Origin: Frankiales bacterium | GTDB lineage: Bacteria; Actinomycetota; Actinomycetes; S36-B12; CAIYMF01 | Length of the DNA stretch: 40,832 nt | Reading direction: 5' to 3' | Assembly (NCBI GenBank): GCA_016125335.1 | Contig: WGLY01000037.1 | Location: 1-40,832 of the forward strand | In this document: piece after piece, positions 22,496 to 32,378 of the stretch | How positions within the stretch are numbered: the stretch's first letter is position 1 | Layout: each line of letters starts with the position of its first letter | The notes under the pieces: generated by a model | Told to the model about the DNA's origin: nothing | What the model saw: the letters and a program-made list of their open reading frames with translations, nothing else | Database searches by the model: none | Translations under genes and position numbers: made by a program

Positions 22496-23737
22496 ATGGC
22501 CCAGCGCCCCCTTGACCCGATGACCCAGGCCGTCCAGGCCGCCGCACGCGCCGGTGTCCCCCGTCGTCGACTCCTCCAGGCCGCGGCCATGGGTGGAGCC
22601 GCGGTGGCGGCCTCGCCCCTGATCGCCGCGTGCGGCACCAAGGGCACGGCCAACACCAGCGACAGCGGCAGCCCGAGCGCCGCGCCCACCACCCCGGACA
22701 AGTCCGACACCGACAAGACGCTGAACTTCAGCAACTGGCAGCTCTACATCGACGTCGCGGACAACAACGAGAACGACCACCCGACGCTCGACCAGTTCAA
22801 GGCGAAGACCGGTGTCACGGTGAAGTACACCGAGGACATCAACGACAACGACACCTTCTACGCCAAGATCCTCCCGGCGCTCCAGGCCGGCCAGGACACC
22901 GGCCGCGACCTGTTCGCCCTCACCGACTGGATGGCCGCGCGCCTCATCCGCCAGGGCTACGTCCAGAAGGTCGACAAGACCCTGCTGCCCAACGTGTCGG
23001 CCAACCTCATCGACTCGCTCAAGTCGCCCACCTGGGACCCCAACCGCGACTACTCCGCGCCGTGGCAGTCCGGCGTCACCGGCATCGCCTACAACTCGGC
23101 GAAGGTGCCCGAGGTCAAGAACATCACCGAGCTGTTCACCCGCCCCGACCTCAAGGGCAAGGTCACGGTGCTCACCGAGTGGCGCGACACCATGGGCCTG
23201 ATCCTGCTCGAGCAGGGCAAGGACCCGGCCAACTTCACCGCCGACGACTTCAACGCGGCGATCGACATGCTCCAGAAGGCCAACGACTCCGGCCAGATCC
23301 GGCAGTTCACCGGCAACGACTACTCGCAGCTGCTCACGAACGGCTCGGCGTACGCCTGCATGGCGTGGTCCGGCGACGTCGTGCAGCTGCAGGCCGACAA
23401 CGACAAGATCAAGTTCGTCCAGCCCGAGGCGGGCATGATGATCTGGGCCGACAACATGCTCATCCCGAACATGGCCCAGCACAAGAAGAACGCCGAAGAG
23501 CTCATGAACTTCTACTACGACCCGGCGATCGCGGCGGAGCTCACGGCCTACGTGCAGTACATCTGCCCGGTCAAGGGCGCGCAGGAGGCCATGGCCAAGG
23601 TCGACAAGACCCTCGTCGACAACCCGCTGATCTTCCCGGACGACGCGTTCCTGTCGAAGACCCACCTCTTCATGGGCCTCGAGGAGGCCACCGAGTCCAC
23701 GTACGCGAACGCGTTCAACAAGGTGAAGGGCGCCTGA
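22496..23737 (+). CDS. potD: Polyamine ABC transporter substrate-binding lipoprotein (PotD-like), Tat-exported
   Basis: 413 residues. The N-terminus has the twin-arginine pattern R-R-R-L-L-Q-A (23-29), then a hydrophobic stretch and lipobox P-L-I-A-A-C with Cys46, so the protein is probably exported folded and lipid-anchored. After a Ser/Thr/Pro linker comes the PotD/PotF-type periplasmic-binding fold beginning LNFSNWQLYIDV. Acidic and Trp residues in the cleft, such as W-A-D-N and T-D-W-M, are consistent with polyamine binding. The ribosome binding site is GAGGAG. It delivers substrate to PotB/PotC. The longer N-terminus (22 residues before the Arg pair) is unusual but common in actinomycete Pot proteins. 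Confidence 0.9.
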   Translation: MAQRPLDPMTQAVQAAARAGVPRRRLLQAAAMGGAAVAASPLIAACGTKGTANTSDSGSPSAAPTTPDKSDTDKTLNFSNWQLYIDVADNNENDHPTLDQFKAKTGVTVKYTEDINDNDTFYAKILPALQAGQDTGRDLFALTDWMAARLIRQGYVQKVDKTLLPNVSANLIDSLKSPTWDPNRDYSAPWQSGVTGIAYNSAKVPEVKNITELFTRPDLKGKVTVLTEWRDTMGLILLEQGKDPANFTADDFNAAIDMLQKANDSGQIRQFTGNDYSQLLTNGSAYACMAWSGDVVQLQADNDKIKFVQPEAGMMIWADNMLIPNMAQHKKNAEELMNFYYDPAIAAELTAYVQYICPVKGAQEAMAKVDKTLVDNPLIFPDDAFLSKTHLFMGLEEATESTYANAFNKVKGA

Positions 23738-23742
23738 CGCAG

Positions 23743-24905
<1,163 letters not shown>

Positions 24906-24909
<4 letters not shown>

Positions 24910-25865
24910 GCGGCGGCGCCGTCGCCGCCACCGCCGCCGAGCAGTCCGACATCCGCTCGCACAAGGGCGGAGGGGGTTCCACCGAGGCCAAGGCCGTCGG
25001 CACCTCGCGGTGGACGCCGTACGCGCTCTTGGCGCCCGGCCTGTTCTGGCTGCTGGCGTTCTTCCTGATCCCGACGATCGTCCTGCTGCTGTTCGCGCTC
25101 TACAACGGCACGCTCGAGTCGGGCTACACCTTCACCTTCCCCGGCAACTGGTCGAGCTTCTCGGCGGTGGTGGAGTACTGGCCGCAGTTCGTCCGCTCGT
25201 TCGTGTTCGCCTCGCTGGCCACGCTGTTCTGCCTCGCCCTCGCCTACCCGCTCGCGTACTTCATCGCGTTCCGGTCGGGCAAGTGGAAGGCCACGCTGCT
25301 GGTGCTGGTGATCGCGCCGTTCTTCACCAGCTTCCTCATCCGCACGCTGGCCTGGAAGACGATCCTGGCCGACGACGGCTGGGTGGTGACCTTCCTCAAC
25401 TGGTCGCACATCAACTCCGTGCTCACCTGGCTGCACCTCACCGAGACCGACCGCGTGCTCAACACGCCGCTGGCGGTCGTGCTCGGCCTCACCTACAACT
25501 TCCTGCCCTTCATGGTGCTGCCGCTCTACGCCTCGCTCGACCGCATGGACCCCCGACTGGTCGAAGCCGCCCAGGACCTCTACAGCTCTCCGTGGACGGC
25601 GCTGCGCAAGGTCACCTGGCCGCTGTCGCTGCCCGGTGTCGTCGCGGGCACCCTGCTCACCTTCATCCCGGCGGCCGGCGACTACATCAACGCCGAGCTC
25701 CTGGGCACGCCCAAGGTGGCCATGATCGGAAACGTGATCCAGGACCAGTTCTTCGTGGTCCGCGACTACCCGACCGCCTCCGCGCTGTCGTTCACCCTCA
25801 TGTTCGCGATCACGGTGCTGGTGTTCTTCTACGTACGCCGAGCCGGGACGGAGGAGCTGGTCTGA
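24906..25865 (+). CDS. potB: Polyamine ABC transporter permease
   Basis: 319 residues. After a Gly/Ser-rich cytoplasmic N-terminus of about 38 residues come six predicted membrane helices. The EAA loop at about 235-262 (EAAQDLYSSPWTALRKVTWP) contacts the ATPase. The segment F-L-P-F-M-V-L-P-L-Y-A-S-L before it is typical of PotB/PotH. The GTG start overlaps the potA stop and the stop overlaps the potC start by one base (TGATG), so the four transport genes are tightly coupled. It forms the channel with PotC. Confidence 0.92.
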
Positions 25866-26728
25866 TGGCCGCCGTCACCACCGCCGCCACCCCGGCGCCC
25901 GCGCGGGCGCCCCGCAGCAGCAAGCGGCCCGGGGGACCGGTCCGCTGGGTCCGCGAGCGCATCATCCCGATCATCGGGTCGCTGGTGCTGCTCTACATGT
26001 TCGTGCCGATCTTCGTCGTGGTCCTCTTCTCGTTCAACGACCCGGCGGGCCGCACGAACTACGTGTGGCAGGGCTTCACCACCAACGCGTGGACGAACCT
26101 CTGCGACGTCGGCGGCATGTGCGACGCGCTCAAGCTGAGCCTGGTCATCGGCGTGCTCGCGACGCTCGGCTCGGTCGCGCTCGGCACGCTCGTCGCCTTC
26201 GCGATCGGCCGCTACCGCTTCCGCGGCCGCTCGGCGACGAACCTGCTCATCTTCATGCCGATGGCGACCCCCGAGGTCGTCATGGGCTCCTCGCTGCTGA
26301 CCTGGTTCGTCACGCTGTCCTTCGCCCGCGGCACGGTCACGATCCTCATCGCGCACATCATGTTCTGCCTGAGCTTCGTCGTCGTCACGGTCAAGGCCCG
26401 CATCGCCAGCCTCGACCCGCGCCTGGAGCAGGCGGCCATGGACCTCTACGCCAACGAGCGCACGACGTTCTGGCGGGTCACCTTCCCGCTGGTGATCCCC
26501 GGCATCGTCGGCGCCTCGCTGCTGGCGTTCTCGCTGTCGTTCGACGACTTCATCGTCACGAACTTCAACTCCGGGTCCACCGTGACGTTCCCGATGTTCG
26601 TGTGGGGCGCCGCCCAGCGCGGCACCCCGCCGCAGATCAACGTCGTCGGGTCGCTGATGTTCTTCGTCTCGCTCGCCATCGTGCTCATCGGCCAGATCGT
26701 CCAGCGCCGCCGGGCCCGCAAGGCCTGA
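25865..26728 (+). CDS. potC: Polyamine ABC transporter permease
   Basis: 287 residues: a basic, Pro-rich N-terminus of about 30 residues, then six membrane helices. The first ends in V-V-V-L-F-S-F-N-D, as in PotC/PotI. The EAA-type loop (EQAAMDLYANERTTFWRVTFP) is present near 192-212, followed by the conserved F-S-L-S-F-D-D-F-I-V-T segment. It is the last gene of the import operon and is followed within 10 bp by a large inverted repeat that may end transcription. The dimer with PotB makes the channel. Confidence 0.92.
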   Translation: MAAVTTAATPAPARAPRSSKRPGGPVRWVRERIIPIIGSLVLLYMFVPIFVVVLFSFNDPAGRTNYVWQGFTTNAWTNLCDVGGMCDALKLSLVIGVLATLGSVALGTLVAFAIGRYRFRGRSATNLLIFMPMATPEVVMGSSLLTWFVTLSFARGTVTILIAHIMFCLSFVVVTVKARIASLDPRLEQAAMDLYANERTTFWRVTFPLVIPGIVGASLLAFSLSFDDFIVTNFNSGSTVTFPMFVWGAAQRGTPPQINVVGSLMFFVSLAIVLIGQIVQRRRARKA

Positions 26729-26738
26729 CCCCGACCCA

Positions 26739-26807
26739 CCCCGTCGTTACTGCCGGAACGACCGGAGATCGGCCGGTTCTCCGCGCTTTCGGGCAGTAAC
26801 GACGGGG
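26739..26807. repeat. Long nested inverted repeat after potC (terminator or mobile intergenic repeat)
   Basis: Perfect 16-bp arms CCCCGTCGTTACTGCC (26739-26754) and its inverse (26792-26807) enclose 37 bases. The loop holds an inner hairpin with ACCGG pairing CCGGT. It lies 10 bp after the potC stop. It can act as a terminator, but the long perfect arms and inner fold also recall intergenic repeat elements. No second copy was seen in this window. Confidence 0.75.
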
Positions 26808-26839
26808 GCGGGTGCTGACTGGCGGTTCAGGATCTGCGC

Positions 26840-26845
26840 TACCCT
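26840..26845 (+). promoter_or_regulatory. Putative -10 for the second FAD oxidase gene
   Basis: TACCCT lies about 100 bp before the GTG at 26946, after the inverted repeat. No good -35 is visible at 16-19 bp. The gap of 217 bp between potC and this gene holds nothing else that I can name. Confidence 0.35.
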
Positions 26846-26945
26846 GGTGCGGTCACGGGAGGACGTGGCGGATCCCTCCGCCCGACCGTGACGGCCGTAT
26901 CGTCCGGAGGACCCGGGGCGGCCGCCTCGCGGAGCACTGAGAGTC

Positions 26946-28373
26946 GTGCCGTTCGCACGCCACCCCCGCCCCTCGTCCTACGCCGCCGTCGCCGACGCCG
27001 CCCCACGCAGCTTCTGGCTCGACGACGCCCGCCGGCCCGACGCGCTCGCCCCGCACACCGGCTCGACCGAGACCGACCTGCTCGTGGTCGGGGGCGGCTT
27101 CACCGGCCTGTGGACCGCGCTGCTCGCGAAGGAGGCCGACCCCGCGCGCGACGTCGTCCTCCTCGAGGGTGCGCGGATCGGGTGGGCGGCCTCCGGGCGC
27201 AACGGCGGGTTCTGCGCCGCCTCCATCACGCACGGCCTGGCCAACGGGCTCAACCGCTGGCCCGACGAGCTCGCCACCCTGGTGCGCCTGGGCAAGGAGA
27301 ACCTCGAGGGCATCGAGCGCACGGTGGCGCGCTACGGCATCGACTGCTCGTTCGAGCGCACCGGCGAGCTGGACGTCGTCACCGAGCCCTACCAGCTCGT
27401 GGAGCTCGACGGCCTGCCCGAGCTCGCCGCGGAGCACGGCGTCGAGCTCGAGGTGCTCGACCGCGACGCGGTGCGCGAGCGGGTCGACTCGCCGCTCTTC
27501 CTCGGCGCCGCGCTCGACCGCGACGGCGTCGCGATGGTCGACCCGGCCCGCCTGGCCTGGGGCCTGCGCGACGCCTGCCTCGCCCTCGGCGTGCGCATCC
27601 ACGAGGGCACGCGCGCGACGGGCCTGGCCGACGGACCGGGCGCCGGTGTCGTCGTGACGACCGAGTCCGACGCCGGCCCGGGCCGGGTGGAGGCCCGGCG
27701 CGTGGCCCTGGCCACCAACGCGTTCCCGCCGCTGCTGCGCCGGCTCTCGCACTACGTCGTCCCCGTCTACGACTACGTCCTGGTCACCGAGCCGCTCGAC
27801 GACGACGCCTGGGGCGCGATCGGGTGGAAGGGCCGGGAGGGCATCGGCGACGCCGGCAACCAGTTCCACTACTTCCGCCGCACCGACGACGACCGGATCC
27901 TGTTCGGCGGCTACGACGCCATCCACCAGCGGCGGGTGTCCGCGCGGCACGACCAGCGCGAGGAGTCCTTCGCCCTGCTCGCAGAGCACCTCGTGGAGGT
28001 CTTCCCGGTCCTCGAGGGCGTGCGGTTCTCCCACCGGTGGGGCGGCGCGATCGACACCTGCTCGCGCTTCGCGCCGTTCTTCGGCACCGCGCGCGGCGGG
28101 CGGGTCGCCTATGCCGCCGGCTACACCGGGCTCGGGGTGGGGGCCAGCCGGTTCGGCGCCGCGGTGGTGCTCGACCTGCTCGACGGTCGCGACACCGAGC
28201 GCACCCGCACCGAGCTGGTGCGCACCATGCCGCTGCCGTTCCCGCCGGAGCCGCTCCGCTCGGCCGGCATCGCGCTGACCACCTGGTCGCTCGCGCAGGC
28301 GGACCGCAACGAGGGACGCCGCAACCTCTGGCTGCGCACCCTCGACCGGCTCGGGCTCGGCTTCGACTCCTGA
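26946..28373 (+). CDS. FAD-dependent amine oxidase, DAO family (PuuB-like), second copy
   Basis: 475 residues. FAD motif VVGGGFTGLWTA (47-58), then V-V-L-L-E-G-A-R-I-G-W-A-A-S-G-R-N-G-G, and the C-terminal G-Y-T-G-L-G-V-G motif that closes over FAD. The plan is the same as the protein at 7076-8473, with W-x-D near the N-terminus and S-x-R-W-G-G later, so the two are diverged paralogues. The likely reaction is oxidation of putrescine, a gamma-glutamyl polyamine or a related amine to an aldehyde, H2O2 and ammonia. It follows the Pot operon on the same strand but behind a terminator-like repeat, so it probably has its own promoter. The dehydrogenase at 20942 could take its product. Confidence 0.83.
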   Translation: MPFARHPRPSSYAAVADAAPRSFWLDDARRPDALAPHTGSTETDLLVVGGGFTGLWTALLAKEADPARDVVLLEGARIGWAASGRNGGFCAASITHGLANGLNRWPDELATLVRLGKENLEGIERTVARYGIDCSFERTGELDVVTEPYQLVELDGLPELAAEHGVELEVLDRDAVRERVDSPLFLGAALDRDGVAMVDPARLAWGLRDACLALGVRIHEGTRATGLADGPGAGVVVTTESDAGPGRVEARRVALATNAFPPLLRRLSHYVVPVYDYVLVTEPLDDDAWGAIGWKGREGIGDAGNQFHYFRRTDDDRILFGGYDAIHQRRVSARHDQREESFALLAEHLVEVFPVLEGVRFSHRWGGAIDTCSRFAPFFGTARGGRVAYAAGYTGLGVGASRFGAAVVLDLLDGRDTERTRTELVRTMPLPFPPEPLRSAGIALTTWSLAQADRNEGRRNLWLRTLDRLGLGFDS

Positions 28374-28450
28374 TCCGCGCCGATCGCGGCGCCGCCGGGA
28401 GACGGGCGGCCACGGCGCCTAGCCTGGTGCCGAAGGCGAGGTGAGACGCC

Positions 28451-29560
28451 ATGTCCACGACGCCCGCCCCCGAGGCACCCGCTCCCGCGCTCGCGACCGC
28501 GCTCGACCGGCTGGTCGGCCGGGGGGTGATCACCCCCGAGCAGGCCGCCGCGGTGCTGGCCGAGGTCGGTCCGCCGCCCGACGCCGGCCCCCCGGCGCCC
28601 GCCTCACCGCACGCCTCGCCGCCCGCCGTCGCCACGCAGCGGCCGGCCACGACGGCGCGGGCCCATGTCGTGGAGGCCGCCGCCTACCTGGGCGGGGTGC
28701 TCGTGGCCGCGTCGGCCGTGGCCTTCCTGGCCCAGTCGTGGGAGGACATGACCGAGTCCACCCGGCTCCTGCTGCTGGGCCTCATCGGCGTCCTCGCGTA
28801 CGCCGGCGGCCTGCTCGCGGCCCGGACCGCCGGTGGGCGGGTCGAGCTGCGCCGGCACGAGCACGCCTCCCGCCGCCGGGTGTCGGGCACGCTGATGGCG
28901 CTCGGCTCCGTGCTGCTCGCGCTGCTCACCACGGAGGTGCTGCACCTGCAGGACGAGCGCGCCGCGCTGGTCGGCGGCCTGACGGGGCTCGCCCTGCTGG
29001 CCCTGGCCGAGGTGCTCGCGCCGAGCGCGGTGACCGAGATCGGCCTGCTCGGCGCGACGCTGCTCGTCGTCGGGGTCGGCACCAGCCTGCTGATCCCGGA
29101 CCGGGCACCGCAGTTCGACCCCTACGGCACCGGGACGTACCAGCCGAGCCTGGAGGAGGTGGTGGTGCCCGTGGCGCTGGCTGTGGCCGGGGTGCTGTGG
29201 GGCGCCGTCGTCGCCCGGTGGCTCACGCTGCCGGTGCTGGCGGCCGCCCTGGGCTCGGCGGCCTCGCTCGTGGCCGGCGCCGTCCTGGTGACGAGCGCGG
29301 GTCCGCTGACGCCCGGCGTGGTGCTGCTCGGGTCGCTCGCGGCCGCGGGGACCGTGCTGTTCCTCGTCTCGCGGTCGTGGCCGTGGATCGTGCTCGCCGT
29401 GCTGGCGGTGACCGTGCTGGTGTTCAGCGTGGTCGCCGAGCAGTCCGCGCCCGCCCTGGCGTTCCTCGTGGCCGGGCTCGTGCTGCTCGCGGGCGCCGTC
29501 GTGGCGGCGCTCCTCGGCCGTCGCGCCCGTCCGCCCGGGGCCGGGACGCCGGTCGCCTGA
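28451..29560 (+). CDS. Polytopic membrane protein, DUF2157-like
   Basis: 369 residues. A short helical N-terminus (about 12-42: A-L-D-R-L-V-G-R-G-V-I-T-P-E-Q-A-A-A-V-L) reads like a two-helix hairpin, followed by a Pro/Ala linker. Roughly ten membrane helices run from about 76 to 360, beginning A-A-Y-L-G-G-V-L-V-A-A-S-A-V-A-F-L-A. That arrangement is what DUF2157 and similar proteins show; none has a firm function. TAGCCT (28420-28425) may be its -10 and GAGGTGAG its ribosome binding site. It shares a strand with the genes around it but has no obvious partner in the polyamine pathway. Confidence 0.75.
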   Translation: MSTTPAPEAPAPALATALDRLVGRGVITPEQAAAVLAEVGPPPDAGPPAPASPHASPPAVATQRPATTARAHVVEAAAYLGGVLVAASAVAFLAQSWEDMTESTRLLLLGLIGVLAYAGGLLAARTAGGRVELRRHEHASRRRVSGTLMALGSVLLALLTTEVLHLQDERAALVGGLTGLALLALAEVLAPSAVTEIGLLGATLLVVGVGTSLLIPDRAPQFDPYGTGTYQPSLEEVVVPVALAVAGVLWGAVVARWLTLPVLAAALGSAASLVAGAVLVTSAGPLTPGVVLLGSLAAAGTVLFLVSRSWPWIVLAVLAVTVLVFSVVAEQSAPALAFLVAGLVLLAGAVVAALLGRRARPPGAGTPVA

Positions 29561-29626
29561 CACAGTGCAAGGCGTCGCGCCGCTCGTCACGACAGGTTGC
29601 GGCTGGAACGTCGGCGTCCCGTGGCG

Positions 29627-29639
29627 CAGGATGGGCCCC
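29627..29639 (+). promoter_or_regulatory. Putative leaderless promoter of the mmsA-like gene
   Basis: CAGGAT (29627-29632) lies seven bases before ATG 29640. An in-frame ATG at 29631 overlaps this hexamer and is therefore less likely to be the start. Confidence 0.4.
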
Positions 29640-31139
<1,500 letters not shown>

Positions 31140-31151
31140 CCCGGACTGCAC

Positions 31152-31192
31152 CGAGATCGCCGAGGGCCCCCGTCGGGCCCTCGGCGATCTCG
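31152..31192 (+). terminator. Strong intrinsic terminator
   Basis: A perfect 18-bp stem (31152-31169 with 31175-31192) closes on the 5-base loop CCGTC, starting 12 bp after the stop of the mmsA-like gene. This is the most stable simple hairpin that I see in the window. The stem is followed by CTGTTC with only a short T content. Confidence 0.85.
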
Positions 31193-31225
31193 CTGTTCGA
31201 CGCGAAGCGAGGGGCCGCGCGCCGG

Positions 31226-31238
31226 TACCGTCGCGAGC
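31226..31238 (+). promoter_or_regulatory. Leaderless promoter of the VOC gene
   Basis: TACCGT (31226-31231) is followed by seven bases and the ATG at 31239. No ribosome binding site is visible, as expected for a leaderless mRNA. Confidence 0.55.
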
Positions 31239-31640
31239 ATGAGGCTCAACGTGGTGCTGGACTGCCACGACCCGGACTCGCTCGTCGAGTTCTGGTCGGT
31301 CGCCCTCGGGTACCGGCTCGCCGACTCCCTGGACGAGTACCGCGTGCTCGTCCCCGAACCCGGCCGCGACGCGTCGCCGGCCGAGGTCCACGCCCCCGTG
31401 TTCGTCCTCGCCGGCGTCGACGAGGTCAAGCAGGTCAAGAACCGCATGCACCTCGACACCCACCCGGCCGACCCGGAGGCGCAGATCACCCGCCTCCAAC
31501 GGCTGGGCGGCACGGTCGTGGGCGAGCGCGTCGAGCGCTTCGGCCACTGGTGGCAGGTGATGGCCGACCCGCAGGGCAACGAGTTCTGCGTCGTCGCGGG
31601 GGCCGAGGGGCCGGACGAGGGCGACGCCAGCTCCGGCTGA
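31239..31640 (+). CDS. VOC (glyoxalase/bleomycin-resistance fold) family protein
   Basis: 133 residues, one VOC unit of two beta-alpha-beta3 modules. It begins M-R-L-N-V-V-L-D-C-H-D-P-D-S-L-V-E-F-W, the usual first strand and helix, with M-H-L-D-T in the middle as a possible metal-ligand strand and the closing motif D-P-Q-G-N-E-F-C-V-V. The group is common in actinomycetes and mostly unassigned; members bind a divalent metal or simply a ligand. It converges with the MarR gene, the two stops being only about 14 bp apart, and has its own leaderless promoter. No substrate can be proposed. Confidence 0.85.
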   Translation: MRLNVVLDCHDPDSLVEFWSVALGYRLADSLDEYRVLVPEPGRDASPAEVHAPVFVLAGVDEVKQVKNRMHLDTHPADPEAQITRLQRLGGTVVGERVERFGHWWQVMADPQGNEFCVVAGAEGPDEGDASSG

Positions 31641-31654
31641 CCGGCCCCGCGCGA

Positions 31655-32299
31655 TCAGTCGCGTGCGGGGACGCCGTAGCCCGAGCCGCGCCGGTGCGGC
31701 GGGCTCGGCTCGGCGCGCTCGACCGGGCAGCGCGCGTCCGGGCAGGCCAGCTCGTCGCACATCCGGCACATGAACTCGCTCGTGAGCAGCGTGTCCGCGA
31801 GCGCCTCCAGCATGGCCCCGGCGGCGTCGGCCAGGGCGAGCACCTGGTCGTCGTCGAGGGCCGACACCGCGCGGTCGAGCACGTCGCGCCGCGCGGCGAG
31901 CACGGCGAGCGCGGCGTCCTCGCCGACGGCCGTGAGCGCGAGCAGCTTCGTGCGGCCGTCCGCGGCCGGCACGCGCTCGACGAGCCCGTCGCGCTCGAGC
32001 CGGTCGACGAGCTGCACGGCGCCCGGGTGGCTGATGCGCAGGCGCGCGGCCAGGAACGCGATCGGCCGGTCCGGGTACCAGAGCAGCGTGACGAGCGCCG
32101 CCGGGCCGTTGGCGCCGTGGCGGGTGGCCCGTGCGGCGCCGAGGGAGACGCGGTCCACCACGGTGAGGGCGAGGGTGCCGAGCACGTTGGCGGTGAACGC
32201 GCGGTCGGCCGCCGGCCCCCGGCTCGGCGGCCGCGGGGCGTCGGGCGGGACGGCGATCCAGCCCTCGCCCCAGGCGCGGCGCGGCTGCGGGGACGTCAT
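31655..32299 (-). CDS. MarR family regulator with a cysteine-rich tail
   Basis: 214 residues. The winged HTH lies at about 65-135, with F-L-A-A-R-L-R-I-S-H-P-G-A-V-Q-L-V-D-R-L as the recognition part and D-G-R-T-K-L-L-A-L-T as the wing. The C-terminus adds C-R-M-C-D-E-L-A-C-P-D-A-R-C-P-V-E, four cysteines in C-x2-C-x4-C-x4-C order, which could hold zinc, an Fe-S cluster or sense oxidants. This tail occurs in a subgroup of actinobacterial MarR proteins. The ATG at 32299 is directly preceded by a short palindrome, so it probably represses itself. It is divergent from the saccharopine-dehydrogenase-like gene, its likely target. Confidence 0.85.
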   Translation of the reverse strand: MTSPQPRRAWGEGWIAVPPDAPRPPSRGPAADRAFTANVLGTLALTVVDRVSLGAARATRHGANGPAALVTLLWYPDRPIAFLAARLRISHPGAVQLVDRLERDGLVERVPAADGRTKLLALTAVGEDAALAVLAARRDVLDRAVSALDDDQVLALADAAGAMLEALADTLLTSEFMCRMCDELACPDARCPVERAEPSPPHRRGSGYGVPARD

Positions 32300-32322
32300 A
32301 TAAGCACCTTATGCCTTAGCGT
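32300..32322. promoter_or_regulatory. Operator and divergent promoters between marR and the dehydrogenase gene
   Basis: ATAAG (32300-32304), CAC and CTTAT (32308-32312) form a 13-bp palindrome that starts one base before the marR ATG. On the minus strand TAAGGT (32310-32305) lies six bases before that ATG, so the marR mRNA would be leaderless. On the plus strand TAGCGT (32317-32322) may be the -10 of the divergent gene. One bound regulator could shut both. Confidence 0.7.
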
Positions 32323-32378
32323 GCCGTGCAGGAGGCCGGGACACCGTGTCGCGGCCGCACCAGAACAGGAACCTCCCC

